DNA of 21,283 nt, from assembly GCA_035277145.1 (NCBI GenBank), contig DATELA010000065.1, positions 1 to 21,283 of the forward strand, read 5' to 3'. The translations under genes and the position numbers were made by a program. This DNA comes from DASRAP01 sp035277145. Lineage in GTDB: Bacteria; Gemmatimonadota; Gemmatimonadetes; Gemmatimonadales; Gemmatimonadaceae. Positions 1 to 7,183 of the stretch are shown here, one piece after another. Each line of letters begins with the position of its first letter. Positions within the stretch are counted from its first letter, which is position 1. The notes under the pieces are model-generated. The model worked only from the letters and a program-made list of their open reading frames with translations. It had not been told where the DNA came from and searched no databases.

Positions 1-13
1 TAGCATCCACGTC

Positions 14-892
14 ATGATTGCACCTTCCGATTACACCCGCATCGCGCGCGCCATCGAGTGGCTCGACGAGCACGCGAGTAAGAAACCATCGCTGTCCGAC
101 GCGGCGCGTGCGTCGGGACTGAGCCCGGCGCATTTCCAGCGTCTGTTCACACAGTGGGCCGGCATTTCTCCCAAGCGTTTTCTTCAGGCGCGCACCGCAG
201 AAACGGCGATGCGCTTGTTGCGCGACGGAAAGCCGACGCTCGAAGCCGCGTATGACGCGGGGCTTTCCGGACCATCGCGATTGCACGATCTCGCAGTTCA
301 CGCAGAAGCCGTAACGCCCGGCGAACTCAAGACCGGCGGCGCCGGACTCGTGATTCAGTACGGGCTGTATCCAACGCCGTTCGGCGAAGCGATGATTGCC
401 GCTACTGCGCGTGGACTGTGCTATCTCGCGTTCGTGCAGGGCGGGAACCGCGCGGAACCGTTGCGCGAACTGAAGCGACGATGGTCCGCTGCACGCATCG
501 AGCGCGACGACGATTCACTCGCACCGTTTGCGCGTCGCGCGTTTCCCGAAACGGTGAAGAAGGGCGGTCCACTCTCTGTGCATATTCGCGGAACGAACTT
601 TCAACTCCGTGTGTGGAACGCGCTGCTCCAATTAGGGCAAGCGGAAACCACGACGTACTCGACCATCGCGAACAGCATTGGCGAACCAGCGGCGCAGCGC
701 GCCGTTGGATCAGCGGTCGGCGCGAATCCGATTTCGTGGTTGATCCCGTGTCACCGCGTACTGCGCGGCGACGGCGGCCTTGGAGGCTACGCCTGGGGCA
801 CCGAGCGCAAGCGCGCGATGCTCGTGTGGGAAGGGCTGCAAAAACAGCCGAGGATCGAGAAGCGAAAAGAAGGAAGCGAGGAGACGAGTTAG
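14..892 (+). CDS. AraC-type HTH / O6-alkylguanine-DNA alkyltransferase fusion (Ada-like, lacking the N-terminal zinc domain)
   Basis: Predicted to repair O6-alkylguanine by transferring the alkyl group to its own cysteine, and probably to act as a transcription factor as well. Residues about 5-105 form an AraC-type double helix-turn-helix (one helix region near 26-45, a second near 74-95). Residues about 112-275 are the methyltransferase domain with the active-site PCHRV motif, nucleophile Cys246, followed by the conserved G-G-L-G-G-Y/W turn. E. coli Ada is about 350 residues because it carries an N-terminal Cys4 zinc domain that senses methylphosphotriesters. That domain is absent here and the ATG start leaves no room for it, so damage sensing must differ from classical Ada. 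The last ~14 residues (basic/acidic, rich in K, R, E) are encoded by the purine-rich repeat that continues past the stop, so the native C-terminus probably ended near residue 278. Convergent with the HNH gene. Confidence 0.93.
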   Translation: MIAPSDYTRIARAIEWLDEHASKKPSLSDAARASGLSPAHFQRLFTQWAGISPKRFLQARTAETAMRLLRDGKPTLEAAYDAGLSGPSRLHDLAVHAEAVTPGELKTGGAGLVIQYGLYPTPFGEAMIAATARGLCYLAFVQGGNRAEPLRELKRRWSAARIERDDDSLAPFARRAFPETVKKGGPLSVHIRGTNFQLRVWNALLQLGQAETTTYSTIANSIGEPAAQRAVGSAVGANPISWLIPCHRVLRGDGGLGGYAWGTERKRAMLVWEGLQKQPRIEKRKEGSEETS

Positions 893-1054
893 CGCGGAAC
901 AAGCAAGGATCGAGAAGCGAAAATGAAGGAATCGAGAATGCGAGTTTAGAGGGTACGGGAAGAAAGGAGGATGAGAACTTCGGTTCTCATCCTCTTTTTC
1001 TTCGTGTCTCGCTTCTGACTTGCTCGCCCCTCTGTTTTCGTTCCTCGCTTCTCG
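851..1054. repeat. Purine-rich imperfect palindromic repeat, copy A, between convergent genes
   Basis: A long imperfect inverted repeat fills the gap between the two convergent genes. The left arm is about 905-978, the loop is TTCG at 979-982, and the right arm is about 983-1054. The central 12 bp pair perfectly; further out the pairing is partial but both arms stay purine-rich on one strand and pyrimidine-rich on the other. The outer left segment is duplicated: AGGATCGAGAAGCGAAAA occurs at 851-868 (inside the end of the alkyltransferase gene) and at 906-923, followed in both by a similar AAGGAA(G/T)CGAG stretch. The left arm aligns closely with the reverse complement of the right arm of copy B (5286-5356); both share GAGGGTACGG near the centre. 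Arms can be read as degenerate 7-nt units. Confidence 0.8.
967..1000. terminator. Bidirectional intrinsic terminator at the core of palindrome copy A
   Basis: A perfect 12-bp stem (GAGGATGAGAAC at 967-978, GTTCTCATCCTC at 983-994) is closed by a TTCG tetraloop, which is exceptionally stable in RNA. On the plus strand it is followed directly by TTTTTC, giving a textbook Rho-independent terminator for the alkyltransferase gene. On the minus strand the stem is followed by a CTTTCTT stretch, so it can also end transcription of the opposing HNH gene. Confidence 0.85.
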
Positions 1055-1058
1055 CAGT

Positions 1059-1457
1059 TCAGGCCGCGAACGCCAGGCTCACAACTCGACGAGCTCCGCG
1101 TTTCAGCGCGCGATGCACCGCGCGCGCATATCGCATGAAGTTCGCGCCCGCCCACGGGTGTCGCGTGAAGAACTCGAACGGGAGCGCGTCGCCCTTCAGT
1201 TGATTACACGCGTGGCACGCGATCACGAGATTGCCGGGATCGTGCGTGCCCCGGCGCGAGAGCGGTTGTACGTGATCGAGCGTCGCGGTTTCTGAGGTCA
1301 GCAGCGTCGCGCAATAGACGCAGCGCCGGCCGCAATCACGCATCGTGGCGCGTTTGACCGCCCATTTATGGTGACGCGCCGCGCGCCGGCGCGCGCGACG
1401 GGTTGGGCCGCGCGAACCGCGCGGCGCAAAGACGCGGAAATGCTGCCGAAAGCCCAT
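1059..1457 (-). CDS. HNH endonuclease domain protein
   Basis: Small predicted nuclease of 132 residues. The basic N-terminal 40 residues (many Arg) are followed by a CxxC pair at Cys46/Cys49, the core Asp61-His62, the NLV segment with Asn76, a second CxxC at Cys81/Cys84 and Asn85-x-x-Lys88. This is the zinc-stabilised McrA/5-methylcytosine-nuclease-type HNH fold. Free-standing proteins of this kind are widespread; the substrate cannot be told from sequence. I chose ATG 1457, which has GAGGGG just upstream (tight spacing of 2-3 nt). A TTG at 1490 would extend it into a GC-rich hairpin and is less likely. No restriction methylase or phage genes lie nearby, so a role in restriction is not supported here. 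Confidence 0.85.
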   Translation of the reverse strand: MGFRQHFRVFAPRGSRGPTRRARRRAARHHKWAVKRATMRDCGRRCVYCATLLTSETATLDHVQPLSRRGTHDPGNLVIACHACNQLKGDALPFEFFTRHPWAGANFMRYARAVHRALKRGARRVVSLAFAA

Positions 1458-1647
1458 TGCCCCTCGCCCGAAAAGACGACACCCCGCCAAGAGCCCGGAC
1501 TCTTTGGCGGGGTGACGTGTTGGCTGCGGCTGGCGAGCTCACGCGCACGTAAGCGTGGCGGTCGTAGCCCGTGCTGTCGTCTTCGATCGGGAGCGTACAT
1601 GCGCCTCGCGATTGAATGAGCCAGCCTGCGACCGTACGACGAGTCAT
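1366..1647 (-). CDS. Possible small hypothetical ORF overlapping the HNH start
   Basis: The ATG at 1647 is preceded by GGAG with a 7-nt spacer, a better ribosome site than many real genes here. The first ~48 residues have a balanced composition (MTRRTVAGW at the start, then an acidic IEDDSTGYD stretch). The reading frame then runs through the 1480-1514 hairpin and overlaps the first ~90 nt of the HNH gene in another frame, where it becomes Arg/Ala-rich like a shadow frame. It may be a short leader peptide, a remnant of a longer gene, or chance. No family was recognised. Confidence 0.3.
   Translation of the reverse strand: MTRRTVAGWLIQSRGACTLPIEDDSTGYDRHAYVRVSSPAAANTSPRQRVRALGGVSSFRARGNGLSAAFPRLCAARFARPNPSRAPARGASP
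1480..1514. terminator. GC-rich hairpin just upstream of the HNH gene
   Basis: CACCCCGCCAAGAG (1480-1493) pairs with CTCTTTGGCGGGGTG (1500-1514), a 14-bp stem with one bulged T and a 6-nt loop. On the minus strand it is followed by TCGTCTTTTC, a short imperfect T-tract, so it may terminate transcription coming from the MFS side or attenuate the HNH gene, whose ATG lies about 22 nt downstream. The plus strand has no T-tract after the stem. Confidence 0.5.
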
Positions 1648-1719
1648 AGTCTTGCTCCGTAACACGAGCCGCGCAAGACCTCTGCGCAATTAGCGCTTGG
1701 TTGCAAGCACGATGCCGGA

Positions 1720-1806
1720 TTAGAAACTCCAGCGCACTCCGCCGTTGATGGTGCGTCCGCTCAACTCGGTCCACGCGCGCAACATTTTGTTACCGAGCAG
1801 CATCAG
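1720..1806 (-). pseudogene. Remnant of an outer-membrane beta-barrel C-terminus (TonB-receptor-like)
   Basis: On the minus strand, in a different frame from the MFS gene, about 25-29 residues end with GRTINGGVRWSF and a TAA stop. An alternating hydrophobic strand ending in Phe at the very C-terminus is the signature of outer-membrane barrel proteins (the BAM recognition strand), and the GR-T-x-x-x-G-V-R-W-x-F pattern is typical of TonB-dependent receptors. The frame hits a stop within about six further codons upstream, so no barrel is left: only the last strand survives, overlapping the final codons of the MFS gene. Most likely a deletion or rearrangement scar. The fragment is short, so chance cannot be excluded. 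Confidence 0.4.
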
Positions 1807-3064
1807 TTTTTGGTTCTCGCATCAGTCGTGCGATCGACCAGATCCCCAGCACCGGACCGACTGCCAGCATCGCAAACGCCGCGCTCCAGCTTGCGGCGTC
1901 AACGACCGGCGGCACGAGTTGAATGGTGATCGTCGTCAGCAGAAATCCGAGCGACGTCTGCATGGTCAGCGCCGTGCCGACGGCGTGCGGCGGAACACTC
2001 TCGGTGACGAGTACGCTGAACTGCGCGCTGTCCGCGATGACAAAGAATCCCCACGCGAGCGCGAGCGGCGTCATGATGAACCAGCTCGCGCCGAATGAGA
2101 GCGCGACAAGCAGCGCGCATGCGCCGCTCGCCGCCATCGCAACGATGGTGAGTCGTGCGCGGCCGATGCGATCGGCGACGAGCCCGCCCCAAACGCATCC
2201 CGCGCCACCGATCGCCACCGTCGCGAACGCGAGCAGGTTCACCCACGACGACGTTGTGCCCGATCGCGCCATCGCGCTCGCCGCGAGAAACGCGGGGATC
2301 CAGGTCCAGTATGAGTACAACTCGGCCATGTGACCGAGATAGCCGCCGAGTGCGAGGCGATACCGGCGGCCGTGGAGTACGTCGCGGACGAGCGTCCATG
2401 AAAAACGCGGCGACGGAAACGCATACGGCCCGTCGCGATACTCGAGCCACACGAATGCCGCGGCAATCACCGCAGCAGCCGATGCACTCAGCACAATGTG
2501 CGTCGCGGTGAGCGCGGGAAAACTCTTGAGCAGGTACGGCAGCGCTTTGCCGACGGTGAGCGCGCCAACGACTGTGCCAACCGCAAGACCGCGCCGCGCG
2601 CGGAACCACGTGGCCGCCATTTTCATCACCGGCGGATACACGCCGGCGAGGAACGCGCCCGTCGCGAAACGCGTCATGAGCGCGACGCTGTATCCGTTCG
2701 CGCCGAGCAGTGCGGCGTTCGCGGCAGCGGCAAGGATGGCGCACACTGCATAGAGAGCGCGCGCGGGTACGATATCAGCGAGGTTGGCGACCGCGATGAC
2801 CGCGGTGCCGAATACGAAGCCGAGCTGCACGGCCGTCGTGAGTCCACCGACTTCGCTCGGTGTAAGTCCCCACTCTGCCGCGAGCGACGGTGCGACCGCG
2901 TTCCCTGCGAACCACGCGCACATGCCGAGCACTTCGGCCAGCGCGAGCAGCGCGAGCATGCGCCAGCGTCGTGGGTCGGTGTCGGGTGCGAGTTGCGACG
3001 CGCGCGGCGATGCGGGCTGCGGCGCGGGCGCGGCGGGCGGCGTGGTGCCAGTCACGGCGCGCAC
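1790..3064 (-). CDS. MFS transporter
   Basis: Major facilitator superfamily permease, about 424 residues, with roughly 12 hydrophobic segments and a central loop following a YRDGPY segment, dividing two six-helix halves. The N-terminal half carries the charged R-A-R-R-G-L-A-V-G loop typical of the helix 4-5 region, and the C-terminal half has ADRIGRARL, matching the MFS motif-A consensus (G/A-D-R-x-G-R-R). The substrate is not predictable; overall resemblance is to the nitrate/cyanate-type (NarK/CynX) branch rather than drug pumps. I prefer GTG 3064, with GAGGG four nt upstream; the frame is open further (ATG 3103, GTG 3133), but those would overlap the start of the divergent dehydrogenase gene and add a Pro/Arg-rich stretch. 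Its 3' end overlaps the beta-barrel remnant. Confidence 0.88.
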   Translation of the reverse strand: MRAVTGTTPPAAPAPQPASPRASQLAPDTDPRRWRMLALLALAEVLGMCAWFAGNAVAPSLAAEWGLTPSEVGGLTTAVQLGFVFGTAVIAVANLADIVPARALYAVCAILAAAANAALLGANGYSVALMTRFATGAFLAGVYPPVMKMAATWFRARRGLAVGTVVGALTVGKALPYLLKSFPALTATHIVLSASAAAVIAAAFVWLEYRDGPYAFPSPRFSWTLVRDVLHGRRYRLALGGYLGHMAELYSYWTWIPAFLAASAMARSGTTSSWVNLLAFATVAIGGAGCVWGGLVADRIGRARLTIVAMAASGACALLVALSFGASWFIMTPLALAWGFFVIADSAQFSVLVTESVPPHAVGTALTMQTSLGFLLTTITIQLVPPVVDAASWSAAFAMLAVGPVLGIWSIARLMREPKTDAAR

Positions 3065-3101
3065 GATACCCTCGCGGCGGCGGCGGGGGTAGCTTTTGCC
3101 C

Positions 3102-5210
3102 ATGGCCACTTCGACAAAAGCGGAGCGACGCACCGCGCACGGCCTTTCGCGCGAAGCACTCGTCGACGCCTACCGCACGATGCTCCTGTCACGACGCATT
3201 GATGACAAGGAGATCCAGCTCAAGCGGCAAAACAAGATTTTCTTCCAGATCTCGAGTGCTGGGCACGAAGCGATCATGGCCGCTGCAGGCCACGTGCTGA
3301 AGCCGACTCACGACTGGTTCTATCTGTACTACCGCGACCGAGCGCTGTGTCTCAAGCTCGGCATGACGCCGGCAGAAATGTTGTATTCAGCCGTCGGCGC
3401 AGCAGCGGATCCAAATTCTGGCGGACGCCAGATGCCGAGCCATTGGGGGCACGACAAGCTCAACATCGTCACGTGCTCGTCGCCGACGGGCACGCAATTC
3501 CTACAGGCAGTCGGTGCAGCGGAAGCGACGGTTCGCGCGAAACAGGCAGGCATCAGCGACGGATTCAAGAACGACGAAGTTGTGCTCGTCACAACGGGCG
3601 AAGGTCAAACATCTGAAGGCGAGTTCTGGGAATCGCTGAACACGGCGTGCAATCTCAAGCTTCCCATTGTGTATCTCGTCGAAGACAACGGCTATGCGAT
3701 TTCAGTGCCCGTCGAGGTGAATACGGCGGGCGGTTCTATTTCCAAGCTGGTCGGTTCATTCCCGAACCTGTTGATCGAACAGGTTGACGGTTGCGATTTC
3801 CTCGCGTCGCTCGATGTGATGCGACGCGTGGTCGACCACGTTCGCGCGGGGAAAGGACCTGCACTGGTACACGCGCACGTCATTCGTCCGTATTCGCACT
3901 CGCTGTCGGACGACGAAGTGTTGTACAAGCCCGCGGAAGAACGCGAAGCCGAAGCCGCGCGCGACCCGCTGAACACGTACTCGGCGTGGTTGATTGGCGA
4001 AGGGCACGCGACGGAAGCGGACATTGCAAAGATTCGCGAAGCGGTGGACGCGGAAGTACTCGCTGCAACCGACGACGCGCTCGCGCAAGCGCAGCCCGAT
4101 GCGTCGACGGTCTATTACGGCGTGTATTCACCGGACGTCGATCCGGCGAGCGAGCAGTTCGATACCGAAGACGATCCCAAGTTCAGCGGCGAACCGACAA
4201 CGATGGTCGACCTGCTGAACGTGTGCATGCGCGACGAAATGCGCCGCAACGATCGCATCGTCGTGTTCGGTGAAGACGTCGCCGACGTGTCGCGCGAAGA
4301 GTACATGGGCCGCGTGAAGGGCAAAGGCGGCGTGTTCAAGGTGACGTGGGGCCTGCAGAAGGAATTCGGCGGCAACCGCGTGTACAACTCGCCGCTCGCT
4401 GAAGCAAACATCATTGGCCGCGCGATTGGTCTCGCGCACCGCGGGTTCAAACCGGTCGTCGAAATTCAGTTCTTCGACTACATCTGGCCGGCGTACATGC
4501 AGCTGCGCAACGAATTAGCGACGATGCGCTGGCGCTCGAACAACAAATTCAGTTCGCCGATTGTCGTGCGCACCACGTATGGTGGATACATCCGCGGCGC
4601 GATTTATCACTCGGAGACGGGCGCGTCGTTATTCACGCACTGCCCCGGCCTGCGCGTGGTGTGTCCGTCGACGGCGCTCGACGCAAACGGATTGTTGCGC
4701 ACCGCGATTCGCTGCGACGATCCGGTGATTTTCCTCGAGCACAAGCATCTGTACCGGCAGACGTACAACAAAGCCGCGTACCCCGGACCGAATTTCATGA
4801 TTCCGTTCGGCAAAGCGCGCGTGGTGCGTCAGGGCACGGATGTGACGCTCGTGACGTACGGCGCGACGGTGCAACGCGCCTTTGTTGCGTCAAATGAGGT
4901 TGCCGAGCGTGGAATTTCCGTTGAACTGATCGACCTGCGCACGTTGTCACCGTGGGATCGTGCAACCGTGATGGCGTCGGTCAAGAAGACGAATCGCGTG
5001 ATCGTCGCGTACGAAGACTCGATGTCGTGGGGCTACGGCGCCGAAATCGCCGCCGCAATTGCGGACGAATGTTTCCCGTGGCTCGACGCACCGGTGCATC
5101 GCGTTGCGAGCACGGACACGTTCGTCGGCTATGCGCCGCAGCTCGAAGACGCGATTCTTCCCCAGGCCGCGGACTTTGTGAAGGCGATTGAGCAGGTGGC
5201 GGCCTTCTAA
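3102..5210 (+). CDS. 2-oxoacid dehydrogenase E1, alpha and beta subunits fused (branched-chain/pyruvate type)
   Basis: Thiamine-diphosphate-dependent E1 of 702 residues that decarboxylates a 2-oxoacid and passes the acyl group to lipoyl-E2. Residues about 15-345 are the E1-alpha part, with the ThDP/Mg motif G166-E-G168 ... E-D-N196 (spacing ~30, as in GDGx(25-30)N). Residues about 366-702 are E1-beta, with Glu434 in the PLAEANIIG segment (the cofactor-activating glutamate) and His503 in the YHSETG segment. Separate alpha (~350) and beta (~330) chains are usual; here they are joined through an acidic linker (~345-366). Substrate is uncertain: branched-chain 2-oxoacids or pyruvate. No E2 or E3 gene lies in the window. 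ATG 3102 sits in a CATG that is also an ATG on the other strand; GGGGG lies ~11 nt upstream. An in-frame TTG at 3096 would have better spacing. Ends at palindrome copy B. Confidence 0.93.
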   Translation: MATSTKAERRTAHGLSREALVDAYRTMLLSRRIDDKEIQLKRQNKIFFQISSAGHEAIMAAAGHVLKPTHDWFYLYYRDRALCLKLGMTPAEMLYSAVGAAADPNSGGRQMPSHWGHDKLNIVTCSSPTGTQFLQAVGAAEATVRAKQAGISDGFKNDEVVLVTTGEGQTSEGEFWESLNTACNLKLPIVYLVEDNGYAISVPVEVNTAGGSISKLVGSFPNLLIEQVDGCDFLASLDVMRRVVDHVRAGKGPALVHAHVIRPYSHSLSDDEVLYKPAEEREAEAARDPLNTYSAWLIGEGHATEADIAKIREAVDAEVLAATDDALAQAQPDASTVYYGVYSPDVDPASEQFDTEDDPKFSGEPTTMVDLLNVCMRDEMRRNDRIVVFGEDVADVSREEYMGRVKGKGGVFKVTWGLQKEFGGNRVYNSPLAEANIIGRAIGLAHRGFKPVVEIQFFDYIWPAYMQLRNELATMRWRSNNKFSSPIVVRTTYGGYIRGAIYHSETGASLFTHCPGLRVVCPSTALDANGLLRTAIRCDDPVIFLEHKHLYRQTYNKAAYPGPNFMIPFGKARVVRQGTDVTLVTYGATVQRAFVASNEVAERGISVELIDLRTLSPWDRATVMASVKKTNRVIVAYEDSMSWGYGAEIAAAIADECFPWLDAPVHRVASTDTFVGYAPQLEDAILPQAADFVKAIEQVAAF

Positions 5211-5214
5211 AAGA

Positions 5215-5356
5215 AAGGATCGAGGAGCGAGTATGAGGGTGTAGAAGCGAGAGAAGGAGAAATGAGAAAAGAGGAGGAGAACCGAGTTCTCCTCCTCTCT
5301 TCTTTCCGTACCCTCCAACTCGCTTCTACACCCTTCGTCTTCGCTTCTCGTTCCTT
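5215..5356. repeat. Purine-rich imperfect palindromic repeat, copy B, between convergent genes
   Basis: Left arm 5215-5282, loop CGA, right arm 5286-5356. Most of both ~70-nt arms can pair: the core GAGGAGGAGAAC/GTTCTCCTCCTC is perfect, and farther out GGGTGTAGAAGCGAG (left) and CTCGCTTCTACACCC (right) pair perfectly, as do the outer AAGGA(T/A)CGAG(G/A)AGCGA segments. The reverse complement of the right arm aligns with the left arm of copy A, so both are copies of one family. It fills the whole gap from the dehydrogenase stop to the stop of the opposing DUF4412-like gene and should form a long hairpin in either transcript. Arms read as degenerate 7-nt units (many ending in GAG). Confidence 0.85.
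5271..5306. terminator. Core hairpin of palindrome B, likely bidirectional terminator
   Basis: GAGGAGGAGAAC (5271-5282) and GTTCTCCTCCTC (5286-5297) form a perfect 12-bp stem with a 3-nt loop, followed on the plus strand by TCTTCTTTCC. It lies between convergent stops, so it can serve both the dehydrogenase and the DUF4412 operon. The T-tract is interrupted, so termination is inferred rather than textbook. Confidence 0.6.
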
Positions 5357-6233
5357 AGTAGTTCCCCCCGCGCCCACGTCCTCGCATTCCCTGCATCATC
5401 GTGTTGGGGTCGAGCACCCGCATGCCCGGCGGTAACTCGAGTTCCGCGGGATCGAACATCACTTGCTTGAAATCGATCGTCTCGATCGTCGTCGTGTCCT
5501 TGCCGCGATTCGAGTTGCTGATGATCACCATCTTCAGCGGCACTGATCCCTTCGGAATCTTCGCTTCGAACGCGCGGTTCACCGACGCTGACGAGCCGCC
5601 GAGAAACATTCCGCTGAAGCGATCGCTGTATTTCTGAAACGCGGCGCCCATTGTGCCAATGTTCGCCATCCACATCTCGATCGTTCCCTCTGTGTTTCCG
5701 CGCGCACCTTTCGATGTCGAGCGAAAGCGGCGTGTGGGATGACCAAGAATCCGTTCGCCCACACCGAGGTCTTCGATCGCGCCAATCGCTGCTTCGACGT
5801 CGCGCGCGCGCTCGACTTCGGCCCCGCGTCCACCGCGCCCGCCCATCGGGTTACCCTGCGCAAGACTGGCCACATCGGCGGCAACAGCCATCTGCATGCC
5901 CGGCATGACGACGGTCATTTTTCCGTCACCGGTCACGAGCACGTACAAACCAGCGGTCATGTTGCTGATGACGTTGCCGATGGCTTCTTCGCCGCGACCC
6001 ATGCCGCCGTCGCCACCGCGACCGGAACCAGGACCGCCACCGCGCGCAGAAGCGAAGCGCGCGAGATCGATGTCCATGCGCATGCGATCGCCGGCGGACA
6101 ACACGGTCCATTCGACCGGTGTGCCGTTGGTCTGATTGCTCGTCATGCGCCACGACATCTCAGTTCCCTGCTGCTGCTGAGCGCCAGCCGACACAGCGAT
6201 CAACAGCGAAGCACCAACCAGGAAACGCTTCAT
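5355..6233 (-). CDS. Secreted DUF4412-like protein, paralogue 2
   Basis: Predicted secreted or periplasmic protein of 292 residues with unknown function. A signal peptide is clear (KR, then FLVGASLLIAVSAGA, cleavage near AGA-QQ). The mature part is rich in Gly, Met and Arg, with low-complexity GGR/GRG runs around residues 70-90 and 130-145. It shares with its upstream neighbour the ordered segments S-A-G-D-R-(M/I)-R-M-(D/E), (L/V)G-x-GERILG, (T/R)R-(K/R)-FR and a C-terminal PxGM-(R/Q)-V tail ending in GRGRGG. This fits the DUF4412 family. ATG 6233 was chosen because GGAGG lies 8 nt upstream and the signal peptide starts there. Third gene of a minus-strand operon, 21 nt after the preceding stop. 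Its stop lies in palindrome B. Confidence 0.85.
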   Translation of the reverse strand: MKRFLVGASLLIAVSAGAQQQQGTEMSWRMTSNQTNGTPVEWTVLSAGDRMRMDIDLARFASARGGGPGSGRGGDGGMGRGEEAIGNVISNMTAGLYVLVTGDGKMTVVMPGMQMAVAADVASLAQGNPMGGRGGRGAEVERARDVEAAIGAIEDLGVGERILGHPTRRFRSTSKGARGNTEGTIEMWMANIGTMGAAFQKYSDRFSGMFLGGSSASVNRAFEAKIPKGSVPLKMVIISNSNRGKDTTTIETIDFKQVMFDPAELELPPGMRVLDPNTMMQGMRGRGRGGNY

Positions 6234-6254
6234 AACTCGACCTCCGCTACTCAA

Positions 6255-7157
6255 CTAGTTCAGCCCGCCGCGTCCACGCCCGCCCATCATCGCGCTCATA
6301 TCCATGACCTGCATGCCGGCGGGGACTTCGAATTCGGTGGCCTCGAACGTTGCCTTCTTGATCTCGGCGACTTCCATCGTGACGGACGATTTGCCTTTTT
6401 CGGTGGTCCACATGGAGACGAAGCGCAACGCAACCGCGTTAGGCGGAAGTTTTTTCATCGAGATCTCTACGATGTCTTTTGCACCGCCCATCATCTGCGG
6501 GGCCATCGTTTGCGAATACTTGCGGAGCGCGGCGAACGCCTCGCTAGGATCCGACGTCACCCACGTTTCGGTGGTCGACTCGATCGTCTCGGTGGTGGCG
6601 GTTCCCATTACACTGACCGTCATCTTGTACTTCGTTTCTACCCGGAACTTGCGCGTTGCAAAGCCAAGGATCCGCTCGCCTGCGCCAAGGTCGGTGACCT
6701 TGAGCCAGCCAGGCAGGGTGTCGACCGTCATCTTGATCATGCCGCCCATTGCTCCACCGCCGCCTCCGAACAGCGCGCCGGGATCCGCAACCATCGCCAT
6801 GCCCATGCTCGGCATGACCGTGACCATCTTGTTGTCGGGCTGCACGAGTATGTACATGCCGCCCATCATTGCCGCGGCACCTGCCATCTGATCGCCGCCG
6901 CCGCGGCCGGCCATCATCTTGGCCATATCCATTTCCATACGAATGCGATCGCCAGCGGACTTGATGACGACGTCCATTTGGATTGGACCGGCCGGCATGC
7001 CGGCCGCCGCGGCGTTGATGGGCATTTCCATCGTCATCTTCATCGTGATCTGATAGCCGTCGACGCGCTGCACGGCCGGCGATGCGGCATCGAGTGTTAC
7101 GAGTGCCGCTGCTCCCAACGCGATCGTCGCGCTGGATCGAAGTAACGGACTACGCAT
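6255..7157 (-). CDS. Secreted DUF4412-like protein, paralogue 1
   Basis: Predicted secreted protein of 300 residues, paralogous to the next gene. The signal peptide is near residues 1-27 (RS then a hydrophobic Ala/Leu run, AASPA). Met-rich and Gly-rich: the mature N-terminus reads as alternating K/T/M strands, followed by MMAGRGGGDQMAG and FGGGGGAMGGM runs. Shared landmarks with paralogue 2 are SAGDRIRMEMD, LGAGERILG-x-x-TRKFR, EVPAGMQV and a GGRGRGG end. No enzyme motif was recognised; the many Met residues could bind metal, but that is speculation. ATG 7157 has AAGGAG six nt upstream. Second gene of the operon, 26 nt after the small hypothetical gene. Confidence 0.85.
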   Translation of the reverse strand: MRSPLLRSSATIALGAAALVTLDAASPAVQRVDGYQITMKMTMEMPINAAAAGMPAGPIQMDVVIKSAGDRIRMEMDMAKMMAGRGGGDQMAGAAAMMGGMYILVQPDNKMVTVMPSMGMAMVADPGALFGGGGGAMGGMIKMTVDTLPGWLKVTDLGAGERILGFATRKFRVETKYKMTVSVMGTATTETIESTTETWVTSDPSEAFAALRKYSQTMAPQMMGGAKDIVEISMKKLPPNAVALRFVSMWTTEKGKSSVTMEVAEIKKATFEATEFEVPAGMQVMDMSAMMGGRGRGGLN

Positions 7158-7183
7158 GTGTGCTCCTTGGTGTGTGTGCACCA

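Noticed and set aside
1059..1457. HNH gene as part of a restriction or defence island
   Set aside because: No methylase, phage or defence gene nearby; a lone HNH domain is not enough.
5739..7145. 468-codon plus-strand open frame opposite the two DUF4412-like genes
   Set aside because: His-rich, Arg-rich product with no domain; it is the antisense shadow of two GC-rich genes that have signal peptides and good ribosome sites.
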